DNA of 64,000 nt from Microsaccharimonas sp964523145 (GTDB taxonomy: Bacteria > Patescibacteriota > Saccharimonadia > Saccharimonadales > Saccharimonadaceae): positions 1-64,000 of the forward strand of contig CAZFYB010000003.1 in NCBI GenBank assembly GCA_964523145.1, in the 5' to 3' direction. Below are positions 15,603-23,898 of this stretch, one piece after another. How positions within the stretch are numbered: position 1 is the stretch's first letter; the number at the start of each line of letters is the position of its first letter. The notes beneath the pieces are model-generated. The model ran no database searches. It worked only from the letters and a program-made list of their open reading frames with translations, and was not told the origin of the DNA. The position numbers and the translations under genes were made by a program.

Positions 15603-17009
15603 ATGACCTTACTCTCCCGCCTACATAATATGTACCAAAGAATACTTCTCCCAAAAGAAGAAATTGAAGAACTTGCAGCCGAGCGCTTTGGTGAAACTAT
15701 TACACCAAATATGCGTGCACTCAGGCTCGCAATGACAGTTGCCGACTATCTTATTGCAATGGGGGTTGCTGCGAGTGACGTCACCGACAGCTGTCTCAAT
15801 ATCACCGACCGCTACTGTAAACGAAAAGTTTCTATCGAAATTATTGCAACCGTTCTGATGTTTTCACAAGACCGCGGTAACGAACGCGAGCCCCTTACAC
15901 TCATTCGATCTGTTCACGCCCGTCAAGTAAACAGTGCACTTATTCAAGACATAGAAGATGTCGTCAACGAAATTCATGAAGGAAAATTAGCGCTTGACGA
16001 GGCAGAAGAGCGACTTGAAAAGTTACTTGAAAAGCCGAGAGTATATCCGCAATGGGCATTGAGTGTTGGAAGCGCTTCAATTAGCGCCGGAATCGGAGCT
16101 CTTCTCTCTGGATCACCACTCATTATCACCTTGTCATTTATCGTTGGTGGCTTTATCTCGTACATGCTCATTTTTCTGACTAAATTACACATGCCTGCCT
16201 TCTTTATTCAGGTTATTGCCGCCGCCACTGCAACGCTAGTCGCCGCGCTTGTAACATGGCTCGGAAACCACGGAGTAACACAACTCGATGGGCTTGACCC
16301 AAACCTTATTATCATTGGCGGCATCATTATGTTAGTGGCCGGGCTTGCTATTGTCAGTGCAGTCGAAGACGCCATCGATGAATTTTATATTACGGCCAAC
16401 GCGCGAATCCTACGGGTTGTTATGCTGACCGCTGGAATAATATTTGGCGTTGTTGCTGGCTTATACATAGCAAAAAATCTCGGGGTAAACATGGTTATTA
16501 ACAATGACCGTGGGCTCCTCTACGATACTATAGGTTGGCAATATGTTGGTGCCATCATGATTGCTGCTGGTTATGCCCTTAGTGTAAATACTCGTATCAG
16601 TGGGATTATTTTAGCTGGGCTTATAGGAGCAGGCGGTTGGGCAATTTATAGTTTTACCGCGCCCTTATTTACACCTATCGTTGGGAGCTTCATAGCCGCA
16701 ACCGCGATTGGTGCCGGAGCTGCGCTTCTGGCACGCTGGCTACGCACTCCCGCATCAACACTTATTACCGCTGGTATCGTCTCACTCGTTCCCGGATTGT
16801 CACTTTTCAATGGACTCATGGTCTTAATTATTGGTGCCGACAAGGCCGGGACATCGCTCGATTCAGGAGTGCTAATATTGCTTAATGCACTCGTACTTGC
16901 ACTGGCAATCGCGGCTGGAGCAAGCTTTGGAAACCTTGTTGCTCGTCCCGTTCGGCGCACCTTGATTCGCGCGCATAATGCATTACCACGACGCAAGTTA
17001 AACGATTAA
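15603..17009 (+). CDS. ThrE-like threonine/serine exporter family membrane protein
   Basis: I start at ATG 15603 (468 aa); the frame continues upstream, but that part contains the XRE hairpin and the promoter. The soluble N-terminal domain (about 1-140) resembles the ThrE N-domain (MRALRLAMTVADYLIAMGV, ITDRYCKRKVSIEI). About ten membrane segments follow, in the two-part ThrE arrangement, with a second block from ~310 to 450. Known members export threonine and serine by proton antiport. In a reduced genome the physiological substrate could differ. Confidence 0.85.
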   Translation: MTLLSRLHNMYQRILLPKEEIEELAAERFGETITPNMRALRLAMTVADYLIAMGVAASDVTDSCLNITDRYCKRKVSIEIIATVLMFSQDRGNEREPLTLIRSVHARQVNSALIQDIEDVVNEIHEGKLALDEAEERLEKLLEKPRVYPQWALSVGSASISAGIGALLSGSPLIITLSFIVGGFISYMLIFLTKLHMPAFFIQVIAAATATLVAALVTWLGNHGVTQLDGLDPNLIIIGGIIMLVAGLAIVSAVEDAIDEFYITANARILRVVMLTAGIIFGVVAGLYIAKNLGVNMVINNDRGLLYDTIGWQYVGAIMIAAGYALSVNTRISGIILAGLIGAGGWAIYSFTAPLFTPIVGSFIAATAIGAGAALLARWLRTPASTLITAGIVSLVPGLSLFNGLMVLIIGADKAGTSLDSGVLILLNALVLALAIAAGASFGNLVARPVRRTLIRAHNALPRRKLND

Positions 17010-17025
17010 ACGAAGGTAACTTCAG

Positions 17026-19428
17026 CTAGTTTTGGCGCCTATTAGAAGGTTGGGTTGGAGTTCCAACTGGGTTAGTATCGTCATCCCCTTCTATAATACA
17101 TCCCGTATCATCAACATCGCTTCCATCAGGTGTATCAGCACAAATATCCTCATCATCAACTACCCCGTCACCGTCAGTATCTATCAACAGTTCCTCATCA
17201 TCCTCTACTGGACATCCGGTCGCATCGACTTCAGTACCCGCTGGCGTATTAGCACACTGATCATCAGGATCGAATACTCCGTCTTTGTCGGTATCTTCTG
17301 GTGGTTTCGGAACATCACACGTGCCCGAAGGAACGCTGCCTCTTATAAAGAATTCCTGGTACGTTCCATCCGTACCGCCACCAACCGCTCGAAGTCCATT
17401 ACTACGGCACACTGTAATGGATTCAACATTTGAAGGAGCAGTAAAGCGTTGGTTTGTCTGGCCAGATAAGCCCGCCAGCATGGTTGCTCGCCAAATTGGC
17501 CCTGCCATACTTGAGCCACCGTTGTTCATGGGTTCATTGTCGTTATTTCCCACCCATACGCCGACTGCAAGCTGCTTGGCATACCCAATCGTCCAGGCAT
17601 CACGGGCTTCATCGGTAGTACCAGTTTTGACAGCTACGTCATATCCATTAGTGTTTAGGCTACTTCCGAATATTGGTGCCCGGGCGTTTTCATCATCAAG
17701 AATATTTGAAATCAAGAACGAGGCATCCTCGCCCATCACTTGTTCGGGTGTGTTGTTACTTTTTTTGTAGACTTCTTTGTCGAACTTATCCTCAATTTGC
17801 GTAATGATTGCCGTTTCGTACTGCCTCCCAGCATTTGCAAAAGCTGCATAGGCATTGGTCATTTCCGTCAGACGCACCTCACCTGTACCTAAAGCAAGTG
17901 ACAACCCATAATCGGTTGAATCATCTATAGTACTCAGCCCAAGTCGCTTCAATGCATCTACCGAATTACTCACGCCCAACTTCTGCATAACCTCAACTGC
18001 CGGAATATTGAGTGATTGCGAAAGGGCACTTCGTACACTTACATCGCCTCTAAATTGACGATCGGCGTTCAACGGGCGATAGCCACCAAAATCTGTAGGT
18101 TCATCTTTTAAAATAGTTGCAGGGGTAATAAGTTGACGTTGCATGGCCTCGGTGTAATAAAGCGGTTTAATGCTTGAACCAGGCTGCCGAGGAGTTACCG
18201 CCATATTCACTTTACCGAAATCAGTATTATCGTAATCGGCACTTCCCACTAAGGCTCGAATTTCACCGGTTGTTGGGTCGATCGCCACTACCGAAGCGTT
18301 CGAACCACCGTTTCGATTAATAAATCCAATGTTACTGTCGACTGCTTGGTTAGCAGCATTTTGCAAGTTCATATCAAGTGTCGTTGAAACTTTGTACCCA
18401 GAACGGGTTGCCTGCTCTTCCCCATACTCTTCATATAGTTCTTCTAGCACCATTTCAGCAAAATGAGGGGCTGTACTGTTGAGCCCTTCGCCTTGTGGTA
18501 CGTAGGCAAGCTGTTCTGCTTTTGCGGCATCGGCCTCGGCTTGCGAAATTGCATTGTTATCAACCATGCGGCTTAGTACAGTTGCTTGGCGCTCTTTGGC
18601 ATATTCTGCGTTACCTGATATTGGCGAGTAGGCCGATGGCGCGGGCAATACACCAATAAGCATGCTACTTTCGGCAAGCGTCAAATCTGCAGCTGATTTA
18701 TTAAAGTATGTTTTCGCAGCCGCTTCAATACCAAAAGCTCCTTCACCGTAATAGACCGAGTTAAGGTAGAGGTCAAGGATTTCATCCTTGCTATAGTTCT
18801 GTTCAATAGCGAGCGCAACTGTCAGCTCTTGGTATTTTCGAAAAATGGTCTGATTATTCGAAAGGAGCGTATTTTTAGCTAATTGCTGAGTCAATGTTGA
18901 GCCACCGTAAGCCGTTGCATCGCCGCTCAACACGTTAGCGTACAATGCACCGAGAATACTAATTAACGAAAATCCACTATGCTCGTAAAAGTTCTTATCT
19001 TCAGCTGAGATAAGAGCCTGTTCGGCGTAATCGGAAATCTGATCAAGCCCCAACCGGTCGCCCCTATCGGCGGTACCGAAACTATAAAAAGTCTCGCCGT
19101 TTTTATCGAGCAACACAACACCGGTATTGTTGTAGTTCATCAGCCGATCCGGATCAGAAATGGCATTCCAGAAATAAATATAGGTAAAGATTGGCGTCAA
19201 AATCAGAAAAGCTAAGATTGGCGTACCAATAACCAGGGCTTTTTTCTTTTTGCTTAAACCTTGAAACCATTTCCAGCGGTTTATAAAGAAGGTTGGAACG
19301 GGGCCGTGTGATTTAGCGGGCTTAGTCGGTTTGGTTGACTTGGGAGGCCTCACTCGCTTTGTAGGCATGTTTTTAACCGCCTGCTTAGGCTCAGGGGTGT
19401 AGTACTTAGGGTGGGTGTATTTTGACAT
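17026..19428 (-). CDS. Class A penicillin-binding protein (PBP1a-type) with thrombospondin type 3 repeats
   Basis: I use ATG 19428 (800 aa). A basic Pro/Lys-rich cytoplasmic tail (1-60) precedes one membrane span (~63-87). The GT51 glycosyltransferase domain has catalytic Glu143 in SAEDKNFYEH and the GGSTLTQQLAKN motif. The transpeptidase domain has SSIK (418-421), SLN (472-474) and KTGT (601-604). After it, residues ~711-780 carry two acidic Asp-rich repeats (DTDKDGVFDPDDQC, DTDGDGVVDDEDIC) with paired cysteines, typical of calcium-binding thrombospondin type 3 repeats, which are unusual on a PBP. The enzyme polymerises and crosslinks peptidoglycan. A TATAAT box lies 12 bases upstream of the start. 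Confidence 0.95.
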   Translation of the reverse strand: MSKYTHPKYYTPEPKQAVKNMPTKRVRPPKSTKPTKPAKSHGPVPTFFINRWKWFQGLSKKKKALVIGTPILAFLILTPIFTYIYFWNAISDPDRLMNYNNTGVVLLDKNGETFYSFGTADRGDRLGLDQISDYAEQALISAEDKNFYEHSGFSLISILGALYANVLSGDATAYGGSTLTQQLAKNTLLSNNQTIFRKYQELTVALAIEQNYSKDEILDLYLNSVYYGEGAFGIEAAAKTYFNKSAADLTLAESSMLIGVLPAPSAYSPISGNAEYAKERQATVLSRMVDNNAISQAEADAAKAEQLAYVPQGEGLNSTAPHFAEMVLEELYEEYGEEQATRSGYKVSTTLDMNLQNAANQAVDSNIGFINRNGGSNASVVAIDPTTGEIRALVGSADYDNTDFGKVNMAVTPRQPGSSIKPLYYTEAMQRQLITPATILKDEPTDFGGYRPLNADRQFRGDVSVRSALSQSLNIPAVEVMQKLGVSNSVDALKRLGLSTIDDSTDYGLSLALGTGEVRLTEMTNAYAAFANAGRQYETAIITQIEDKFDKEVYKKSNNTPEQVMGEDASFLISNILDDENARAPIFGSSLNTNGYDVAVKTGTTDEARDAWTIGYAKQLAVGVWVGNNDNEPMNNGGSSMAGPIWRATMLAGLSGQTNQRFTAPSNVESITVCRSNGLRAVGGGTDGTYQEFFIRGSVPSGTCDVPKPPEDTDKDGVFDPDDQCANTPAGTEVDATGCPVEDDEELLIDTDGDGVVDDEDICADTPDGSDVDDTGCIIEGDDDTNPVGTPTQPSNRRQN

Positions 19429-19440
19429 AGTCTGGGGTTT

Positions 19441-19446
19441 ATTATA
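19441..19446 (-). promoter_or_regulatory. -10 box of the PBP1a-type gene
   Basis: TATAAT on the minus strand lies 12 bases before ATG 19428, with no Shine-Dalgarno sequence in between; the leader would be about five bases or less. Confidence 0.5.
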
Positions 19447-19560
19447 GCGAATATCCAAGAAGTGCGATATGGGTGGGGGTGAAATAGACTGCGAGGAGGA
19501 TTTTGGGTATTGATTTCTGTTTTGGCTCTAACGGCTTTTTCAGGTTGTAGGCTTATTAAA

Positions 19561-20634
19561 CTAGTATATCAAAGCAGCTGATTCATTTTTTTCGTCATAA
19601 TGTCGAAGTTCAGTCTTACAGTATCGATCGATAGTATCGAGTAATGAGTTAACTGATGCTTCACGGGTAAAGTGCTTCACCGTACTGGCTCGCTCTTCAT
19701 CCAACATTGGACCGGCTTTTGCTGCACGCGCAATTTTACGTGCCATATCATAAGAATTCCCTGCTTCAAAATAGATAAGTTCTCCACAGTTTGTTTCAAG
19801 GAGCCCATCAGCGTTACTCGCCACAACCTTACACCCACTGTGTTGCGCCTCAACAGATACCATTCCAAACGCTTCATGCCAATATTTATGGTTACTTGGA
19901 ACAACCACGATGTCGTAGCGCGCATAAAGGCGTGCCATTTCCAAAGGCGTTGTGCGAGCATTAATGACACGGATTGAAGGATGCGCACGAAGCAGAGTTT
20001 CAATAGCGTCACCTGGAGAGTTTTGATTACCTGCATTAGTAACGGTAAATGAAAAATCATCCTCATTTAACGCGCTATGATGAATGGCTTCCATTAACAA
20101 ATAAATTCCTTTTTCGGGTACTAACCGGCCAGCAAACAAAACACGGGTTTTATCCGACTGGAATTCTGCCGTGCGACTTACGCTCGCATATACCGGATCT
20201 GCAAATGGATAGACAATATGTATCTTATTTGGATTGATATCAAGTTGCTCAGCCCATACACTTCTTAGATATCGGCTATTTGTCAGTATAATCTGATCGC
20301 CTTGAAGCGCTTTGTAGTCGACTACTCGGGTACGTCGATCGAGAGGTGGAATATGGTAGAAAACAAATGATCGGTTTTTAGTTGGTACATCGAACGGAAA
20401 ATTAACATATACTAAAATATCATCCAGCTCTGATAAATCTTCCGGCGACTCAACATTCATAAATTCAATGTCATTATAAAACTCTCGGCCGTCTTCTTCG
20501 CCAAGTCCCAAAGAAACCACCCTGGCAGGGATGCCTCGACTCATTAGTTCACGGATATGACCAATAGTGAACGACTCGGTGCCTCCTCGGCCAGCAAAGA
20601 GAGGAAGATTATCGGACCAGACGAAAGAAATCAT
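19561..20634 (-). CDS. GT4-type glycosyltransferase
   Basis: It has 357 residues with a GT-B fold. The N-terminal half has the glycine-rich acceptor-side loop FAGRGGTESFTIGHIREL. The C-terminal half has VLFAGRLVPEKGIYLL, a conserved pattern of GT4 donor domains, and the E-x7-E region HEAFGMVSVEAQHSGCKVVA near 255-275. GT4 enzymes move a sugar from a nucleotide-sugar to a lipid- or glycan-linked acceptor on the cytoplasmic side. It is a single-gene unit next to the tRNA, apart from the main glycan cluster. The acceptor is unknown. Confidence 0.88.
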   Translation of the reverse strand: MISFVWSDNLPLFAGRGGTESFTIGHIRELMSRGIPARVVSLGLGEEDGREFYNDIEFMNVESPEDLSELDDILVYVNFPFDVPTKNRSFVFYHIPPLDRRTRVVDYKALQGDQIILTNSRYLRSVWAEQLDINPNKIHIVYPFADPVYASVSRTAEFQSDKTRVLFAGRLVPEKGIYLLMEAIHHSALNEDDFSFTVTNAGNQNSPGDAIETLLRAHPSIRVINARTTPLEMARLYARYDIVVVPSNHKYWHEAFGMVSVEAQHSGCKVVASNADGLLETNCGELIYFEAGNSYDMARKIARAAKAGPMLDEERASTVKHFTREASVNSLLDTIDRYCKTELRHYDEKNESAALIY

Positions 20635-20680
20635 CGTGCTGCTTGTCTATTTATAGGTAATTTGCACATTGCGTCATTCT

Positions 20681-20689
20681 ATTATAACA
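20681..20689 (-). promoter_or_regulatory. Extended -10 (TGTTATAAT) upstream of the GT4 gene
   Basis: TG-T-TATAAT on the minus strand lies 46 bases before the ATG at 20634, which gives this gene a short untranslated leader, unlike most units here. Confidence 0.5.
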
Positions 20690-20774
20690 AAATTAACACT
20701 TTTCTTGAAATTTAGCGTTTTTTATATTGTAATTATGTTATTTCGGGATGACAGATACAAAATCATCATAAATA

Positions 20775-20805
20775 GAAAAACTCCCAAACCATAAGGCTTG
20801 AGAGT
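20775..20805 (-). terminator. Intrinsic terminator of tRNA-Asn
   Basis: An 11-bp stem (20795-20805 with 20780-20790, two G-U pairs) closes a four-base loop and is followed on the minus strand by TTTTT. It starts eight bases beyond the tRNA CCA end. Confidence 0.85.
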
Positions 20806-20812
20806 GTTTCCT

Positions 20813-20887
20813 TGGCTCCGACGGCTGGACTCGAACCAGCAACCTCGAAGTTAACAGCTTCTTGCTCCACCATTGAGCTACGTCGGA
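20813..20887 (-). tRNA. tRNA-Asn (anticodon GTT), CCA encoded
   Basis: Read on the minus strand, the acceptor arms TCCGACG and CGTCGGA pair fully. The D stem GCTC/GAGC, anticodon loop CTGTTAA (anticodon GTT), and T arm GCTGG-TTCGAGT-CCAGC are all present. A G discriminator and the CCA end are encoded. The outermost anticodon-stem pair is a mismatch (A-G). No anticipated integration-site duplication was seen beside it. Confidence 0.95.
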
Positions 20888-20947
20888 ATACAAGGGCTAT
20901 TATACCCTCAACCCTTGGGGTGAGTCAACGGTAGTCTGGTGGGCGGG

Positions 20948-21388
20948 TTAGCGTTTTAATACGTCAGCTAAACGGGTGCGCATAGATTCGTAGGCGCTTT
21001 CGAATCCCAGTACTTTCAATGATCCGACCAACACATACAACTCATCGAGCAATGCCGGGCTGCCAGATTGCTCGTATTGCGCAAATCGCTGCGTAACTGC
21101 TTCAACCAGCCATTTCTCTTTCGATCCGCCAGCATCTTTTGATGCGGCGGCACTTTTAACCGAGCCGTATTCTGCCGATACCACCTCGAGTGAACGGGCC
21201 GAGTTATCACGTTTACGCAAATAGCCTTTACTGATCAGCCCATTAATATGGATCGCAACAGTCGAGACTGATTTATAGCCCAGGGCAGTCATCACTTCAC
21301 GGTAACTTGGGCCATAGCCATGTTCTTTAATAAACGCATCAACATAATCAAGCATTTCTTTTTGCCGGCGGGTTGAGCGTTCGGCCAT
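20948..21388 (-). CDS. LexA-type DNA-binding protein without the protease domain
   Basis: This is a 146-residue protein. Residues 1-70 match the LexA N-terminal winged helix (RRQKEMLDYVDAFIKEHGY, PSYREVMTALGYKSVSTVAI, ARSLEVV). After a short linker, the C-terminal half (about 85-146) is helical and lacks the Ser-Lys S24 peptidase motifs of LexA, so it cannot self-cleave in the SOS manner. Its ATG lies next to the stop of the sortase gene (TAATATG), so it is the last gene of the Wzy-like/sortase operon. It may regulate surface genes; targets are unknown. Confidence 0.75.
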   Translation of the reverse strand: MAERSTRRQKEMLDYVDAFIKEHGYGPSYREVMTALGYKSVSTVAIHINGLISKGYLRKRDNSARSLEVVSAEYGSVKSAAASKDAGGSKEKWLVEAVTQRFAQYEQSGSPALLDELYVLVGSLKVLGFESAYESMRTRLADVLKR

Positions 21389-21389
21389 A

Positions 21390-22502
21390 TTACACTCGCT
21401 CCGTATACACTGTTACGCGCTGGTTATAGGTTTTTTCGTTTTCGATCCACTTACCGGTACAGGTAATTAAATTTAGCCCTTCAGATGCGCCGTTGTAGGA
21501 CTGCAATAGCTTGCGCATATCAACTTTATCCAAATCAACAGTCTCAACCAGCACTACTTTATAATTCAACTCAGTGCCATCACCGCGCTCAACACTGATA
21601 ATGTCGCCGTTTACGAGCGTATCAAGATACGCAAACAAACCCTCGCGCGTGGCGCCACTGGCATGAGCATCAATCAAGGCTGCGCCTGGTTCGCCCGGCT
21701 TTGCGCTGCCAGTATACCAACCGCTATCGAAAATATTCACCGGTGCTTGAACGGCACCATCAGCATTGATACCCATTGGTAAAATACGAGCCGCAATACC
21801 GATCTTATCAATGGTTAGCACGCGAGGTAAATCAGCGGCCACAGTGTAATTATCCATAACATTCGGCTCAACTTCGCTTTCATCACTTCCCTCACCTAAT
21901 ACCGCGGCAGAGCTATTTGCAGAAGTATCGCGATTCACCACTTCAATCACCTGCTTATTCGTAAGCCATGTATCAACACTCACGTAACCGGTAATCCCAA
22001 GCACCACCAGCGCTACAGCAATCCCTACAACTAAGCGGCCAGGAAAACGGCGCTTCACTTTCAATTTTTTGGCAGGCGCAATCGGTGGAGCTAAACCTTG
22101 CCCAGCAACTACAGGCTCATCTTCGTCTTTACGTAAATGCGTAGGATCGGTTGATTCTTCAGCTTCAATTGACGAAATCTCGAGCAATACTTCTTCAACT
22201 GGCTTGGTTCGATAATCCATAAAAGGCGAGGGGCGTTTCACGCGAGCAGTAGGTACGGGTGGTGGGGTGTGTGGTTTTGGAGGAGTAGGTGCCGGTGTCG
22301 GTTTTACCGGCTGAGGCGCTGGCGCGACCACAGGCTTCGGTGCAACCTTTTTCACTTGTACATTAAGTGCATGGGCACGAGCGGCCGCTGGACTTAACTG
22401 CTTAATATCAGGTGCATGGGGGCGTAAATCTTGACCAACACGATAATTTACCACGCGCTGCTGCGGTGGGAGTACTCTTCGGGCAATAATATCGTCTTTC
22501 AT
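21390..22502 (-). CDS. Second sortase, with a long proline-rich cytoplasmic N-terminus
   Basis: Its 370 residues start with an N-terminal region (1-170) rich in Pro, Ala, Lys and Val. A membrane span at about 172-192 and an extracytoplasmic sortase barrel follow. Catalytic residues are Cys348 in LNLITCTGKW, Arg362 in YNQRVTVY and a His in ALIDAHASG. The LPXTG-type substrate is not evident near it. The start overlaps the stop of the Wzy/ligase-like gene by four bases (ATGA). The long cytoplasmic tail is unusual for sortases and may bind a partner. Cooperation with glycan ligation at the cell surface is inferred only from the operon. Confidence 0.88.
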   Translation of the reverse strand: MKDDIIARRVLPPQQRVVNYRVGQDLRPHAPDIKQLSPAAARAHALNVQVKKVAPKPVVAPAPQPVKPTPAPTPPKPHTPPPVPTARVKRPSPFMDYRTKPVEEVLLEISSIEAEESTDPTHLRKDEDEPVVAGQGLAPPIAPAKKLKVKRRFPGRLVVGIAVALVVLGITGYVSVDTWLTNKQVIEVVNRDTSANSSAAVLGEGSDESEVEPNVMDNYTVAADLPRVLTIDKIGIAARILPMGINADGAVQAPVNIFDSGWYTGSAKPGEPGAALIDAHASGATREGLFAYLDTLVNGDIISVERGDGTELNYKVVLVETVDLDKVDMRKLLQSYNGASEGLNLITCTGKWIENEKTYNQRVTVYTERV

Positions 22503-23854
22503 AGTGTTTGTTTTTTAGGCTTAGATGCACTTTTAGCTTGTGTTAAAAGTATACCAGAACCTCGGCCGCGAGCCAAGGCAATAGCCGCCAAGCCCCACCA
22601 CACCAACGCCACTGTTTCGTCTACCCATACCGGCTGTATCAACCCAATAAACGCGAGTCCAATGCCGCTTGAAAATACCCCAAGTGCAAACCAATCACGG
22701 CGCAGTCGCCACAACTCTCGGGTTATAACGACAAAAATCGCAATAAATAGTGCCAGCCCAATCCACCCGGTTTCATGAGCAATAAACAAGTATTGGTTTT
22801 CAATGATAAGCGGTGTATCGCTGTACAACGAAGCCGACCCTGTGCTGCCAATTCCCCCGCCAAGTGGTTGCTGTAGCATACGGGTTGTACCGTCAACCAA
22901 CGATTCAGCGTGCCCATCGTTTGAATTTACATTGTTCCCTTCGTTCGGATCTTCGTGCAAAATCACATGCGATACAAAATCAGACTCTCGAAAGGCCACT
23001 AAACTTCCGCCTACCAACAAGGCGGTTATAACCAACCCTACCCACAACATTTTAGGGATCTTGCGCCCTATAGTGACAAATAACAATAACCCAATCGCCA
23101 CCATCGCACCTAAAACAGCGCTCCGCGAATAACTCGCCCATAGCGCCACTACTCCACCAACGGCTAACACAATACCTACCGCTTTTTTATTGCGGATACG
23201 CCGAAAATCGCCGCGCAGCCAAAAGGCAAGCAGCAACGAAAGGACCACCATCGCATAAGCACCTAAGGGGTTTGGACCCCGCAAAGTACTATTAATCCGT
23301 ATATACTCCATATTCTGGTCAACCGTTAAGAAGGGCATAATAGTCGATTCACCATACCCAAGGTATTTCAAAATATCATGCGGCAACACGGTCACTTGCA
23401 AAAAGGCAAACCCCAGCACAATTAATGCGCCGGCTACAAACACCCCAATAAATAACCGTGACAACTGCGGATACAACATCAGCGCTACATATATCAGCAC
23501 AAACAGCAGCAAATATCGCAGATTAATTAATAAACCGGCTAATGTCGCTTCAACCCCTGTAAAATACACCGGAATAAGTAACAAATTTAAGGCAGCAAAG
23601 GCGCCAATTAACCAAAATAGTGGTATTTTTACGATATCCCAACGTTTTTTCAAGCTTAAGAGTACGATCGCGAGCACCAATGCTACGCCGAGCAGCAGCT
23701 CTTTCCACGATTTAATCCACATATCATAGTCAGGAAAAAGCGTTCCAAGACCAACCGCCAAAGGGGCATGCAGTACAATACCACCAAAAACAGTCAGCAA
23801 TATACCGATATACACTTTATCAAGAACCCCTAACCCTAGTGCTTTCTTTATCAT
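22499..23854 (-). CDS. O-antigen ligase/Wzy-like polysaccharide polymerase
   Basis: I prefer the start MIKKALGLG at 23854 (451 aa), because the in-frame extension to 23905 would cross the divergent promoter and the next gene. The protein has about 12 membrane segments and a large extracytoplasmic loop (about 300-375: GRTR-like arginines, NSNDGHAESLVDGTTRMLQQ, GGGIGSTGS), the Wzy_C/O-antigen ligase pattern. It also has RGPNPLGAYAMVVLSL in the middle. Such proteins join or polymerise undecaprenyl-linked glycans outside the membrane. It is the first gene of an operon with the second sortase. Confidence 0.82.
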   Translation of the reverse strand: MIKKALGLGVLDKVYIGILLTVFGGIVLHAPLAVGLGTLFPDYDMWIKSWKELLLGVALVLAIVLLSLKKRWDIVKIPLFWLIGAFAALNLLLIPVYFTGVEATLAGLLINLRYLLLFVLIYVALMLYPQLSRLFIGVFVAGALIVLGFAFLQVTVLPHDILKYLGYGESTIMPFLTVDQNMEYIRINSTLRGPNPLGAYAMVVLSLLLAFWLRGDFRRIRNKKAVGIVLAVGGVVALWASYSRSAVLGAMVAIGLLLFVTIGRKIPKMLWVGLVITALLVGGSLVAFRESDFVSHVILHEDPNEGNNVNSNDGHAESLVDGTTRMLQQPLGGGIGSTGSASLYSDTPLIIENQYLFIAHETGWIGLALFIAIFVVITRELWRLRRDWFALGVFSSGIGLAFIGLIQPVWVDETVALVWWGLAAIALARGRGSGILLTQAKSASKPKKQTL

Positions 23855-23879
23855 CCTACTCCTAGTGTACCTTAGAAAA

Positions 23880-23888
23880 TGGTATAAT
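23880..23888 (+). promoter_or_regulatory. Extended -10 (TGGTATAAT) of the WcaJ-type gene
   Basis: TG-G-TATAAT ends ten bases before ATG 23899. No Shine-Dalgarno sequence lies between, so the leader is probably only about 0-4 bases. Confidence 0.6.
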
Positions 23889-23898
23889 AGCACCACCA

